Shown: positions 1 through 11,910 of the stretch, one piece after another
Layout of the letters: every line of letters starts with the position of its first letter
Position numbering within the stretch: the first letter of the stretch is position 1
From: Serinus canaria
Taxonomy: Eukaryota > Chordata > Aves > Passeriformes > Fringillidae
Direction: 5' to 3'
Assembly (NCBI RefSeq): GCF_022539315.1
Contig: NC_066314.1
Span: 63,349,543-63,413,542, forward strand
DNA: 64,000 bases
Position numbers and translations under genes: made by a program
The notes under the pieces: model-generated
What the model saw: the letters and a program-made list of their open reading frames with translations, nothing else
What the model was told of the DNA's origin: nothing
Databases searched by the model: none

Positions 1-2703
1 TTCTTTCATTACATTTCCATCAGGTCTGAAATAACTCCACCAGGTCTTCACATGAGCTCTTTGAAATTCAGGCCACTTCCCTGTAGTGTTGTGTGTGACA
101 TCAGTTTAATTGAGGCAACCAAGTTAGAAATGCATGGCAGTGATAACAAATCCATTGTCCCTCCCTGTCACTGCTAATTAGTTCTAGGGCTGGAAAAAAC
201 TTTCATGCAAAGCAGAACTGCCCTGTTCCAAAAGCAACAGGGAACAAATAGGGATCAGCATCCAGAAAAGTGAGTCAGGACTTTGTCCCAAGGGCCTCTC
301 TCCTGGTGCCCAGTGTGCCCAGAGCAGGAATGTTGCGTGTGGCTTTTACATCAGTGAGGGCAAAGAGCTCTCAGAGTTGGAAACTCTTCCAAGGAAGAGC
401 TCAACACTTCAGGAAAAGAGCCAGTGGTTTGCTTTCAACCAGGGAAAATGGAGCCTTCTCCTGATTTAGCCCCACCTTGACACCATCTCCTGTGGCACAG
501 ATGAGCTGGGGAGGTGTGGCTGGGAGGAGAAAGGTTCTGCTGTGGGTCTGCCAAAGTGCTGGGAAATCATCATTTGAGAGTAGGGTGCCTTGGGTAGGGC
601 AGGTTGAGTTAAGATGGAATTATCCTGAAAAATAAGGAAAATTGTTGGGGGAAAAAAAAATTATTAGCAAGAAGCTTCCCTAGGCTCAAAAGCAGGAATG
701 ATAAATTGTGTGAGTAGAAGGTGGGAGACTGGAGCAGCTTTACAGAAGAGAGTACAGGTGTTATTTCAGAACCAACACAGAGGGTTAGGCAGCACTTTCT
801 TTTCTCAAGAGAGCCAATTCCACCTTGGGATGTATAAGCAGGAATGCAACGTTCAGGACACACAAAGTAATCCCACCAAACCTCAGAGGGAGCAGTGTCC
901 AGTTTGGGGGAACAGTGTTTGAAGAGGAAAAAAAGGCTCTAACTGAGAGCAATGCAGATGATCAGCAAGCTGGACATAGGACCTGTGAGGAACCTGTTCT
1001 CCTGCCAGGGGAATGAAAGTGTGACAATGACTGTGAGGGTTTGAGAATTCACCCAGAACTTGTGTCAGGAGGTAGGAACTGGTGTAGCCTGGACACCATA
1101 TACATTTATACACTTCTTCCCTGACAGGCAAGATTTAAAATTGGGCATTTGCTATAGCAGCATGGATTTAGGAGAAACCTTATGAAAGCTTTCTGTCTCC
1201 AGGAGATGCTCTCAGAAGGTCTTTGAGAGGAGGCTGAGTCACCTTTAAATCAGAAATGCCATTTGTGTGAAGTCTTCTGCCTTAGGAAAGGGAGTGTTTC
1301 TGAAGCCTTGACCAGGCAGAGGGTGGGACAACACTACTGCAAAACAAATACTGTTAATTTGGATTGTAGCTGTCTTTTGCACACAATTTTGAAATGTAAG
1401 GGGATTTTTTTCCTGCTTTTTATCAGATACCTTATTTTCTTTTTAGAAATTATCAATTGTCTAGTTTTGAAATGAATATTTTGAAACTTAATTCTATGCA
1501 TATGATACAATTGTGTCAAAAAATGACATCTGTTAAAAATGGCACCTGAACTGCCCTTGCCAGTTGTGCTTGATTTCCTTATTTTTAGTGCTCTGAGCAC
1601 AGAAGAGTAAAAAGGGGAACTTGAGGGTTTGAGAGAATTCAGGCTGCTTGTAAAATTACCAGATATTATTTTTTCCTGGGGTTGCAGAGCCAGCCACCCA
1701 CAGGAGCACATTGGTCACCCTCAGGTGACAGAGGCAGACACAGGTGACCCAGCAATATCTGAGTTTTATGTAGGGCTGCTTGCAGGCTGTTTCTCTTCCT
1801 TCATTTTAAAAATGTTACCTGGGTATGTGCTGGAGGAATCTCATCATCATGACCCAGGAAAAGGTAAATTGTCCAGCTTCTAAGCCACGTGAGAGTTTGT
1901 CTGATAGAAATGGTTGAAATCAACCAGTCTGAACAAGAGATTTTTTCTGTTTTCAAGAAAAAAGCTGGCTGTGTGTTTTCTCCACTCTCTCATTCTGCAC
2001 TCTAATCCAGTGCTGAACAGCTCCTCCTTTTTGTGTTTAGCTGTCACCTAACATTTTGACTCTTGAGCTTTTTTTTTATTACATTTTTATAGTTTTCACT
2101 GCATCCTCGGAGACTTGGTAAATTCTTGGCTGGAAACTGTTTTTAAGTAACACTGACTCAAACTCTGCAGTTGAAAAAACTCTGGTAGGAGCCAACAGCA
2201 TCTTGCTTTTTCCCAGTAGGTGATCACTGATCCAAATCTCTGTCTCAGTTCTGGTATTCCAGGTTTGCTGTGGTTTCTCACTGCACCCCCACCTACTGCA
2301 TGACAAATTGTTGGCTACCTGCAGAAAGGGCTGAAAAACTTCCAGCCACTTTTCTGCCACGATGAATCTGTTTCTGCAGCACTGTTTCTTCCTGAAATGT
2401 GCACGAAAATATCCACAAAGAAAGTATGAATGCCAGAAGACTTCCTGCCTCTCATGGCTAAGCAGGGGCAAACTATAACAGCTCAAGGTCAGACAAATAA
2501 ATACCTTGAAGGGCGTGGGAATGCACATCTTGTTACCTACAGTCTCCATACCTATATTTACACATATATAAATGTATTATTTTTCCTTTGTTTTGAGAAG
2601 TAATATTTTTTTCTTCCTCTCCTGGAAGCCAAAACATGAAGTCTTTCCCATCTCAGTTTCTTGTGGGTGAGAATGTTGTTGTCAGCTCTTTTAGCCTTCC
2701 TTT
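1..2703. other. Non-coding stretch, no gene seen
   Basis: Ordinary AT-rich vertebrate-style sequence. Stops are frequent in all frames. The longest open frame (minus strand, 2079-2549, 156 codons) has no recognisable domain, no splice context and an arbitrary composition. I see no repeat family that I can name. Confidence 0.7.
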
Positions 2704-2713
2704 CCCCCCCCCC
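2704..2713. repeat. C10 homopolymer
   Basis: An uninterrupted run of ten C directly after a T-rich stretch. Such runs are polymorphic and sequencing-prone. Confidence 0.9.
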
Positions 2714-2883
2714 TTGCCTCAGTGCTGAGGTATCAGATATTTATTCACTGGTGCCCACTGTGCTCTTAGTTAAGAACATGTGTCCTGGCAGGGAAATCAT
2801 TAGATTCACTAGTTTTTAATGCAGAAGTTCATTTATGTGGGAAAATTATTTCTATGTCATATGTTAATAATAAATGTTGTGGA

Positions 2884-2940
2884 GTGTGGGGGTTTTATTT
2901 GGGGTTTGTTTGGTTGGTTGGTTTAGGGGGGAGTTAAGGG
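2884..2940. repeat. G/T-rich low-complexity tract
   Basis: The plus strand is almost purely G and T here, with repeated GTTTGTTTGG and GGTTGGTT words. It is one of several strand-asymmetric G/T (or A/C) islands in the window; the others are at 18139-18189, 19880-19983, 27605-27659, 45203-45241 and 52709-52798. Confidence 0.75.
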
Positions 2941-5900
2941 AACAGAAATAAAAGCTAAACTATTTTTTAAAAAAGCATTGGTTTTAGTTCCCCAATATTC
3001 TTTGTCCTGTAGATGCTCTGTGTGTCACTTTTGATTCATTTCAGTGCAGGAGATGGAATTAGCCCAGTCAGCTCCATATTTCTTTGTTGTCTTTTGCTTG
3101 CTGAAAATCATGATTTAGCAAGGAAGTATTGTTTCAGCTGCCAGGACTCGAAGCTGACTTTAGAAATAAAATCTCTCAATCTAGAAATTTGGATTTGCCA
3201 TTAGAACACTCATGTCTGTACTTCAGCTTCTGATCCTTTTCTGCTTGCACAACTAGATATCATTTCTTCTAAGTGTTTTACATGTAACATCTTACTTGAT
3301 TTAGTAATCTGCCTTAACCAGCAGAGCTGTCTGTGTCTTTTGTACCAATGAAGTCAGTTTTGATGTCACTGTGATTATTTGACTTTCTGTGCAGACTCAA
3401 TAACCTCAGTTTGGCCTCCTTTGGGGAGACAGATGATAAATCTCTTTTGTCTTCTGAACATATGGCTAACTTGCTTCAAATCTCCCTTTCTGGCTGTCAG
3501 TCAATCACTCTCCAGAGCTCCAGAAAGGAGTTACTCCTAATGGCAGCATCCAGTCACAATTGCCTGGGATGAAAGGCAAACTCTTTTTTATTCTCATGTA
3601 AGAAAAACCAGAGGAACAGTCAGCTCCTACCTTTGCACAAAAGGGCCACATCCTCTCTCTCCCTGCTCTGGGTGGCTGCATCCCCTCACTTTGGTGAGCT
3701 CTGATGTCACACATTCAGTGGTGGAGCTCAGCTTTTCCTTGTTTGGAAAAAGGAAATTAACTTTTAGGAATTTGGTCATTGAGTTCTAAGATGAAGAGTA
3801 TTTAAATTTCTGGTTCTCCTTTCAGATATCACATGCATGTTTCTAAGACACTACTCTGAGCAAGCTGTTCAATATATTGCTCTTTTTTTCCTTCTCGTTT
3901 CACAACTTCTGATAACATTTAGATAATATTAGAGAAAAGATGCATTTTGCACAGTCTGAGTTATGTTCTGAACCTCAGCATGAGAAATGAAATACATGTA
4001 AATTTTAAAGTGTGCTGAAAGAAATGAAGAATGTGTAATTAAGGATTGTTGGGAGTGTTTGTGGCCACTGTGAAGCATTATCACATGTGGACAGTGATGT
4101 TACAAAACCTCCCCTGAGATTTCAATGTATGAAAAGATTTTTGTTATGTATTGGTGGTTTATAAAGGGTTCCTAAAGGCAAAGCTTATTCTTTTTAATCC
4201 ATTTAGATCATATTCCACAACAAAAATGTGCTGACTCTGTATGTTAGCAGACAGAGGGCTTAGCTGTTTATAAAATTCAGTCCCAGGCTCAACATTAATG
4301 AGTAAGCTAACCTCTAGCTAAACTCTTGATATTATTCATTTGCAAAAGTAAAGAATAGGTATTGAAACCTCTAAATGAAGGGAAATAGAAAGTTCAGTTT
4401 GAGGCTTCAGTCCATTGCAAAGTCCTTAAGACTGTAGCACATACAGTCAAAGGTTCTGGTGGGAGAGGCTTTCTTCTCTTTATACAAATACTGTGCTATT
4501 GTACCTTCCCCTTACTGACAGAAACAAAGACAAAAGACAAATCCTGGTTTTTCTCAATCAGAACCTGAACCCAAATATTTAAAAAAAAAAAAATCAATTA
4601 CCCTTCTTGACAGCCACCTTCCTTTCACTTTTTATCACTTTTTACCATGTTCCATCTCATCCCTCCCCAAGGTTTCTTGCTTCAGACATATTCAGAATTT
4701 AATAGTCTTTTATTTAGAAATCTTTAAACCCCAGATGTGTGCACAGATTAGAAAACTCATAGCTTAATATGTTTTGGGGTTTTTTTTGATCCAGCCTCCA
4801 GATTTTCTGCTGCCCTAAAACCTATCAGTCAATACCTTGTCTTTGGAAGTCCCAAGGTGAATCCATGAAGGGCTGCAAATGTGTGATATGTATGTACTGG
4901 ATAATAGTAAATCTATTTTTATTCAGTGTAATGAAAGCTTATCCAGGCTTAGTTAATGCATTTGTTAAATTGCTGCATGAACTTCCTGACACTGACATGA
5001 ATTGAAAGCTCCAGTTACAGTCACCACACAACTAAAATCCTGTGGTCAATGACCTCATCCTCCAGCCATGGTTTAATTGCTCACTTGCCACTTTCTGATT
5101 TAAATCACAGTGTGGGGATGTTTCTTTCTAAAGCTTTTTACTGATGTTGTTCCTCAGGCTTTATCTCTCATTCCAGGGATTTGGTTTTTTTTCATGTTGG
5201 GATTGATTCTCCATTCTGGGTTGGTTGGATTGTTGAAGTTATCGCTGAACCAAAGTTTTTCTCAGCACAGCTGGGTCTCCCTTTGCTTTCTAGGGAATAC
5301 CAAACAGCAACATCTTAGATTTTTCTGTGTATTTGGGGTACTTTCTTCAATACCTCCACACCTAAGCTGACACTTCCAGTGATGCCCAGTAATTTCAATT
5401 TCCTGCTGCTTCCACCTCCTAAGACCACCAAATGCTATAGTAAGATGATCTGGGAAAAGCAGGCTGTTAGTCTTTTTCTGTTGCAGACTTTTTCCCCCAT
5501 AGAATTCATAAAAATATTGGTATTTTAATGCATCAGGTTAATGGTGAACAATGTACAATAAAATCCTAAACTAAAACTCACTGGGATATGACCTGAATTC
5601 AGTTTGCTCAGTCAAAATGTCTTCACCTTCACTGAAAATGCTGGACACTGTGAAGATCTGGCTCTGACATTGACCCTCAGATGTGCTGACACCTTATTTA
5701 ATGATCCAGCTTGGGCTCCTTGCTAGAGAGCAGCAAGGAGCCCTTGGAACTCTGAATGTCTCAATCACACAGGGCAGCAGAACCTTTGGGTTTGTTTTCA
5801 AGGGCATTAAGATAATACTGCAGAAAGGTGCCAAGCTGAAAAAAAGGATCAGTTTAGTAGAAGGTTGCTGGAAGTGTTGAACCTCTTAGCATCAAGGATG

Positions 5901-8900
5901 TTGTTTGGAAGAGCATCAGTAATTTGTATTTTTCCCCATATCCCAGCTTCCCAGGGTGGAATGGCAATCCTGATGAAATGTTGGACCTGAGGGTCCTGAT
6001 ATGTCAACTTGTGCAGGCTTGTGAACATTGATGCCTTTGGGCAAGGTTATCTTTGATTTGAAAATTTTCCTTTGTCTGGTAGAGAGAAGAATTAACAGGA
6101 AGGGAAAAAGGAAATCATCTTCAGTCTCTGGATTAAAAACTGGAGGGTGCAAGGGGGAGGGGAAGGCAAGGCTTCTCACAGTTTCAGAGATTTTTTAGAC
6201 TGCTGGGGCCAAATTGTTCTGTTGGCAGAGAAAGGCAGGGAAAACCAGTCATCTGCCACTTTGGAGTTTGGAATAAATCCTGCATATCAGAAGTCTGGGG
6301 AACAGTGATCCCTAAGGTCTCTTTTACTTTAAAACATAACCTCATCAAGCTTCAGAAGTAATGGAGTTTGCTGTAGCAGTGGCACAAACCTCCCAAACCT
6401 GCCATGAATAGAGAGTGCTGTGTGCCATCACTGCCTCTGAATGAGAACCAGAGTTTGGGATCAGATGTGGAGCAGTCAAGTGGCATCACTTCATGCCAAG
6501 TTTCAGTCCAGAGTGAACATTTATGGGCTCTGACATTTCTGCTGTGCCATAACAGCTGCCAGATCCTGAGGTTCAGTGCTGTTAGTGGGCTCACAGTACA
6601 ACCAAATGTTTTCTTTCTTTTTTATGATTTATGGGCCTGTCTCTGTATCTTTTATTTTTTTTTTTTCTGGGGTCTTGGGTAGGGAAGTGAAGTCTTGAGC
6701 ATGCCAAGCCTCTCTGACTGACAATTGTCTCACTGGTACCAGGAGAAGGGGGATTTCTTGGCTGCAGTACCCCGCTGACCAAGGAAAACTGCTCACAGTT
6801 GGCACTGACAAAGAAAAGTGGAGTAAAAATATCACAAGGCCAAATATGCAAACCACTGACAGCTGAAGCCAAGCCTGGACACATAAATGGTGCAGCAGTT
6901 TGGACCAGCACTTTTTTCCAAGCAGATAAAAGAATTTATATGAGGTAGAGCTGTTAATTTTCATGCTCTGTAAAAATGTTCAGATCTTGGAAAGCTAAGA
7001 GATTTTAAGTGAAGCCATTGACAAAATGAAGTGCTTATTACTGAGGAAGTGCATGCCAGGATTCCTTAAGCAGTGCCATTACTAAGGCAGGGATAATTAC
7101 CCTGCTGATACAACCAAGACATAAATACATTGAAGACATTAGGTAAGTCAGGAATTTGAAATTCTATAACTTATGTGTATGCCAGGCTCTGGAAACAGCC
7201 TGCTGGTTGTGTGCCTGACTTAGAATCTGGGAAACACAATTTTGTTTTAGCACTCACAGTCCCCAGGAAGAGCTGATTTTTTAAACACATGCTAAATATC
7301 CAAGATACTTTTCAGTACTTATTAATACAGAGTCATTTCATACTGTGTTCAATCCTAGTTCTCTGTCCAGCTGGCCATTTTCAGCTTTTATTCTTGAAGA
7401 AAGCACTTTCAGACACAGCACAACTTCTCTCTCATATTTCCATGCCAGCTTAAACCTTGCTTGCCCTGGAACCATTTCAGCACACAGGTTTTTATTCTCT
7501 GAGTTTTTGCTGCTGGAGCTGTTCAGGGCTCAGGCTTCCAGTTCTGTTCACCCATCACTCTGAGCCAAGTCTGACCCAGGGGGTATTTTCCTTTTCCTCA
7601 GAAATAAAACTAAATTTGTTGAGGGATAAGAGCTGTGTCAGGTTTATAATGATATCTCATGGTGTCATCAGGGACTTTGGGAGCTGATAAGAAGGCATGC
7701 ACCATTCACTGAAGACAGAGCAGTTTGCAAAGCCTGTATCAGGTTTTTTGCAATACCACAAGCATGAAACCCCTGTGCTTTGAGTAAAAGGTGTGAGCAG
7801 AGTGGAATACAGCTGGCACTTTAAACAAAAGAATGCATTTTTGAGCAGCTTCCCTTCTTCATGAGGTGTGGAACAGAACAGAAAATATCTATTTTCAGGC
7901 CAGATTTTCTAAAATTTGGATAGACCGGATATTTTGGAAAGTTATTTTATACTGCAAAGTGTAATTAAAGGAGATGCAATATTACCACAATAAGTTACAG
8001 GTCTGTTCAGATTCTAGTTATGTCTCTTTTAGTTTATGATATATTCAAGTGACATCAAAACAATAACTTTAATTTCAGATCTTGAATGACCTTTAGAAAG
8101 AATTGATTGTAACATGCTAGGGACAGAAGAAGAGCTTAGTTTCAGGCTTTTAGCTCTGAATTTTTTCAGACTGTATTGGTTCCCTGCTTAGGAGACTGGA
8201 GGGCAGAGGGTTGTTGCCTGCTGAGTGGAATGGGGAAATGTGACCATGTTACAGGAGGCACTGCCCCCAGCCAGCTCAGTAATTCCTTTGCTGCTGCTGT
8301 CTGAGGGCTGCTCAGAGTCCTTTTGGGTGCTGCTCAAGCTTCTGCCTCCTCTGCACCTTGCCCATGTTTCCACTGTTGGTGTGGGAAAGCACAGAGCAGT
8401 TTCAGGTCTGAAATTCTGGGAGAGAATAAGCAGGGCAGACAGACTGACAGCCAAAGTGTGGGTTTAGTTTTCACTAGATCAGCCCTGGGATCAATAAGGA
8501 AAAGTCTTCTCCCTCTAAACCCTCCATTCCTGAATCAAGCTCTGAGTGTTCTCTGAGGGATGGACTTTTACAACCTGTGCCTGGTGGTGGAATTTCCCAA
8601 TGCCTTCAGAGAGGATTTATTCCATGACCATGGAGAGAATCCAAGTCCCCAGTCAGTGTTCAACCTGGCAGCAGTGCCAGGAGTTCCCTCAACTTTCTAG
8701 GTCCCAGCTAAGGCTTGACACAAGTTTGATCTTGTGGCTGGTTTAATAAACTTCTCTGGCTCTAAGTGCTGCTTCTCTGAGGTTTAATGATCATTAATTG
8801 TGTTTCTGCCTAATATGCTGCTGACTCAGCATCAGGAGGCATTTCCTTTGTGGGGACACATAAATAGGGAATGCTGTGATTTGCCTTGGCTCAGCTCCTT

Positions 8901-9426
8901 CCTCAATTAAAAACAGCAGTCAACAAATCAGAATCCTGATATGTCTCTACAGAGGAAAATACTCATTAAACAACAGTTTGTTTTAAATAAACCTAATTTA
9001 AAACATCAGGAAATAATACAGCATCCTACATTCCAGCAGCACTTGCAGTACATCCTAATAACTGCTGCTTATTTACATCATATCTGGGCTTTCTGGTGAA
9101 TATTGAACTTATACAATGTAAATAAAGTTTATGTTTACCTGAGTGTCTATTTTTAATTTATGTGTTGTTATATAAATACTTCCTTTACACAGTTAGATAA
9201 ATCTCCATTTGTTTTGAAACTTTCCACTGGAGTTTACTATCAGGCTAACAAGGTTGTTTTTCTTTTAAAGTAGAATAGATCTATTGCACTACAGCATTAA
9301 TGGGCATTTTAAACATTACACTTTGATTAAATTGTGTAGCTAACAGAGAGCTGAATTTAGTAAAAAAAGGAGTAAAACTGAACTCTGCTCCTTCCCATCC
9401 CTCTATCTTTGCCTGTCAAATCCATA
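2941..9426. other. Non-coding stretch, no gene seen
   Basis: Unique-looking AT-rich sequence with an A13 run at 4581-4593. A consensus-like splice donor (AGGTAAGT) occurs at 7142-7149, but no upstream exon with a convincing frame or acceptor could be linked to it. No repeat family recognised. Confidence 0.65.
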
Positions 9427-9437
9427 CCCCCCCCCCC
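9427..9437. repeat. C11 homopolymer
   Basis: An uninterrupted run of eleven C followed by AAAA, resembling the C11 run at 19910-19920. Confidence 0.9.
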
Positions 9438-11754
9438 AAAATGAAAGAATAGTGAGAGAGAGGCTGAAAAACAGGATGTGCTGATGGATTTCCTATAACT
9501 TTGGTTGGGAGTTGGGTGTTTATTTTTTGTAAAATCCATGTCTGCAATAATTAAAAAGATGAAGCTCTTGCTGTGCAAATTACATAAGAAGTTATTTTTA
9601 TTTAGTTAGCTCCTCAATCCATGCTTTAATAACTCTTCTCACCAAGTTTTCTCCTCTCTGTTTTTATGGTTCTTTTTAATCCCTCTCATTTATTATTGGA
9701 TTTCTGCAAGTCAATGGAAAGGCTTCAGGAAACCCTGATAGTGCAGCTCCATTTGACAAGCAGCAGGTAGGAATCAGTTACAAGCTGAGGGTGCTATTAA
9801 TCAAATCCAGACCAAATTAGTCTTTTCCCCTCCTCCTGCTTCATACCAAACCAGAAGGGAGGGCATATTGCAAAGGAGACACATATTAAAGTTGTTTTTC
9901 TTTCAGGTGCTTCAAAATGCTTCAAAGCTTGTGCTGACAACCCTTTGGGTTCTCACAGTGCAGTTTAAGCCTTGATTTGTTTGGGGTGGTTCTTTCAACA
10001 GATTTAAGTAGGCATTGATTTGATTACCTAAAATCCTTGGATGCTCCACTCCTTGCAAGCCATTCCATTCCTGATCTTTTAAAGACAAATTTTTAAGCTT
10101 CAGTGTGCCAGGGAGAAATGTTTTCCTTTCATCTTCATGGTTCAATTTTGTCACTTTTCTAGATATGGAAAAAACAGACTGGAAAGGAGATTGTTCACTA
10201 TGAGATCAGGCAGGACAGAGAGGAAGGAAGGAGGGGCTGTGTGGAGTTCCTCCTTTTGCTGATCCCAGAGAACAGGAGAACTGGTCATGCTGTGCACTAC
10301 ATCAAACCTGGGTCAGGTGGGTGGGATGCACTCCTGGCCTTCCTCTCCCACCAGAGGCATCAGAACAGGGACATAAATGCTGCAAACATCTGTACTCTTA
10401 CTGGGCATGAGTATTAATGCATCTTTGTGCTTTCTACTGGATTCTTCAAGGCAGTGACCCTTTTCCCTATTGCTTTCTTTTATCTAAGACCCACATTAAT
10501 CTGGACAAAATAAAAATTAAAAATCTTGCTCAAAGCAAGATGGAAATCCCCTTTGGGTTCAGTTATGCAAGAAGCCTGCTGCAATGAGAAATTTGTAGGA
10601 GATTTTCTGTATACTCCATTGTAGCATGAAGGGCCACAGTAGTTGCAATAACTGTTCTTTCATTTCTGCCACTGCTTTCTTTCCAATTCTTTTCTCCTGT
10701 CTAGTTTTATCAGCAAAGCACAGAATGTTGAAGGGAACTGAGCAAAACTCCTGTCTGGAGGCAAAGCATCCCTAGAAGTTTTCATCATCATTGTGTTCTG
10801 TGTATGAGCCCAGCAAAACTGCAGAGATTGAGTGAAAATTGAGTGATCACATTGTGATTCCAACAGAGGATGAAGGAGGGCAATAAATATCTGTGGACAC
10901 TCCTAGAGCCCTTCTCTCACTGCCCTTTTCCCTCCTGTGAAAAGAGGAATCAGTGCAGTGTCTGGGGTGCATCACTCACCCTCATGGATCACACAGCTCT
11001 TACCCTGAACATACAATATCCTCAGTTCCTGTTTGCTCAGAATAAAGATAGCAAAAACAGCAGCCAAACTTCCCAGGGACAATTCTGCTGTCAGAGCTTC
11101 AGCTAAAACAGCAGTGGCTCAGCACTTTTTTCCCCTCATCAGCGGCCTCTCTGTTTCCCATGTGTTCCCTCTCTCCATTTCCAGTGGGAGACTTCATCTG
11201 TATCCACATGGTGGAATTTCAGTGGCAAAAATTCCCACTGCCTCTTCTGCTGCTTCAGCAAAAGGGATTCTTTGTCAGGTGGCTTCCAGCATTTCTGATG
11301 CTTTGTGTTGCAGCACTTTGCCCACCACAAATGGAAGCACTCCAAAGTCCTTTTATGCTGGGATGGGCACTTAGAGATCCCAGCTTCAAGTCAGCCTTGC
11401 TGTGTTCTTCTGTGCATTGTGTATTTTGTTATCTCAGCTATATTGCACACAGCAGCAAACGTTTCCTTTCTTTTTGTCCCCCTTGATTGTGTTGCTGCTT
11501 CTGTGAAATACAAAGCAAGGTTAAACATGCTGCATGATGTGGTTTTATTGTGGTATTATTTTATTGTGATATCTGGTCCCATGGAATTCAGTGGCAATCA
11601 AGTGATTGAATTCAACAGGCAGCCTTTCTGTGGGATCTCAGAACTCCTTGTAGCTTCTGTTTATGACACCAGTTTTCCTCTGAAAGTATTTTTTCTGTAA
11701 GAAAAACTGTTGGTTTTGAATTCACTATAAAATTTGTATGTCTGCACATTAGGC
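9438..11754. other. Non-coding stretch, no gene seen
   Basis: No gene or nameable repeat. The part from about 10.9 to 11.5 kb is somewhat GC-richer and has overlapping open frames in several phases, which argues against any one of them being coding. Confidence 0.6.
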
Positions 11755-11910
11755 AAGGGCTGCCCCATCCCTGGAAGTGTCCAAGGCCAGGCTGGATGGG
11801 GCTTGGAGCAGCCTGGGACAGTGGAAGGTGTCCCTGCCCATGGGAGGAGGCTGGAATTGGGCAAACTTTGAGGTCCATTCTAACCCAGGCCATTCTGTGG
11901 TTCTGTGAAA
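11755..11910 (+). mobile_element. CR1 LINE, 5'-truncated 3' end
   Basis: The sequence follows the well-known avian CR1 3' end in order: a GGCTGCCCCATCCCTGGAAG block, then AGGCTGGATGGGGCTT, GGTGTCCCTGCCCATGG and a TTGAGGTCC-like segment, closing with a degenerate terminal repeat (CATTCTGTGGTTCTGTGA). CR1 is a non-LTR retrotransposon that typically leaves 3'-end fragments without clear target-site duplications, as here. Only about 155 bp remain and no ORF2 sequence is present, so the copy is inactive. The sense strand is the plus strand. Confidence 0.93.

Noticed and set aside
2079..2549. 156-codon open frame, minus strand
   Set aside because: Composition is scattered and rich in Cys, Phe and Trp with no domain. 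It has no supporting signals.
7142..7149. Splice donor AGGTAAGT
   Set aside because: No upstream exon with an acceptor and a sensible frame could be paired with it. Isolated donor matches occur by chance.
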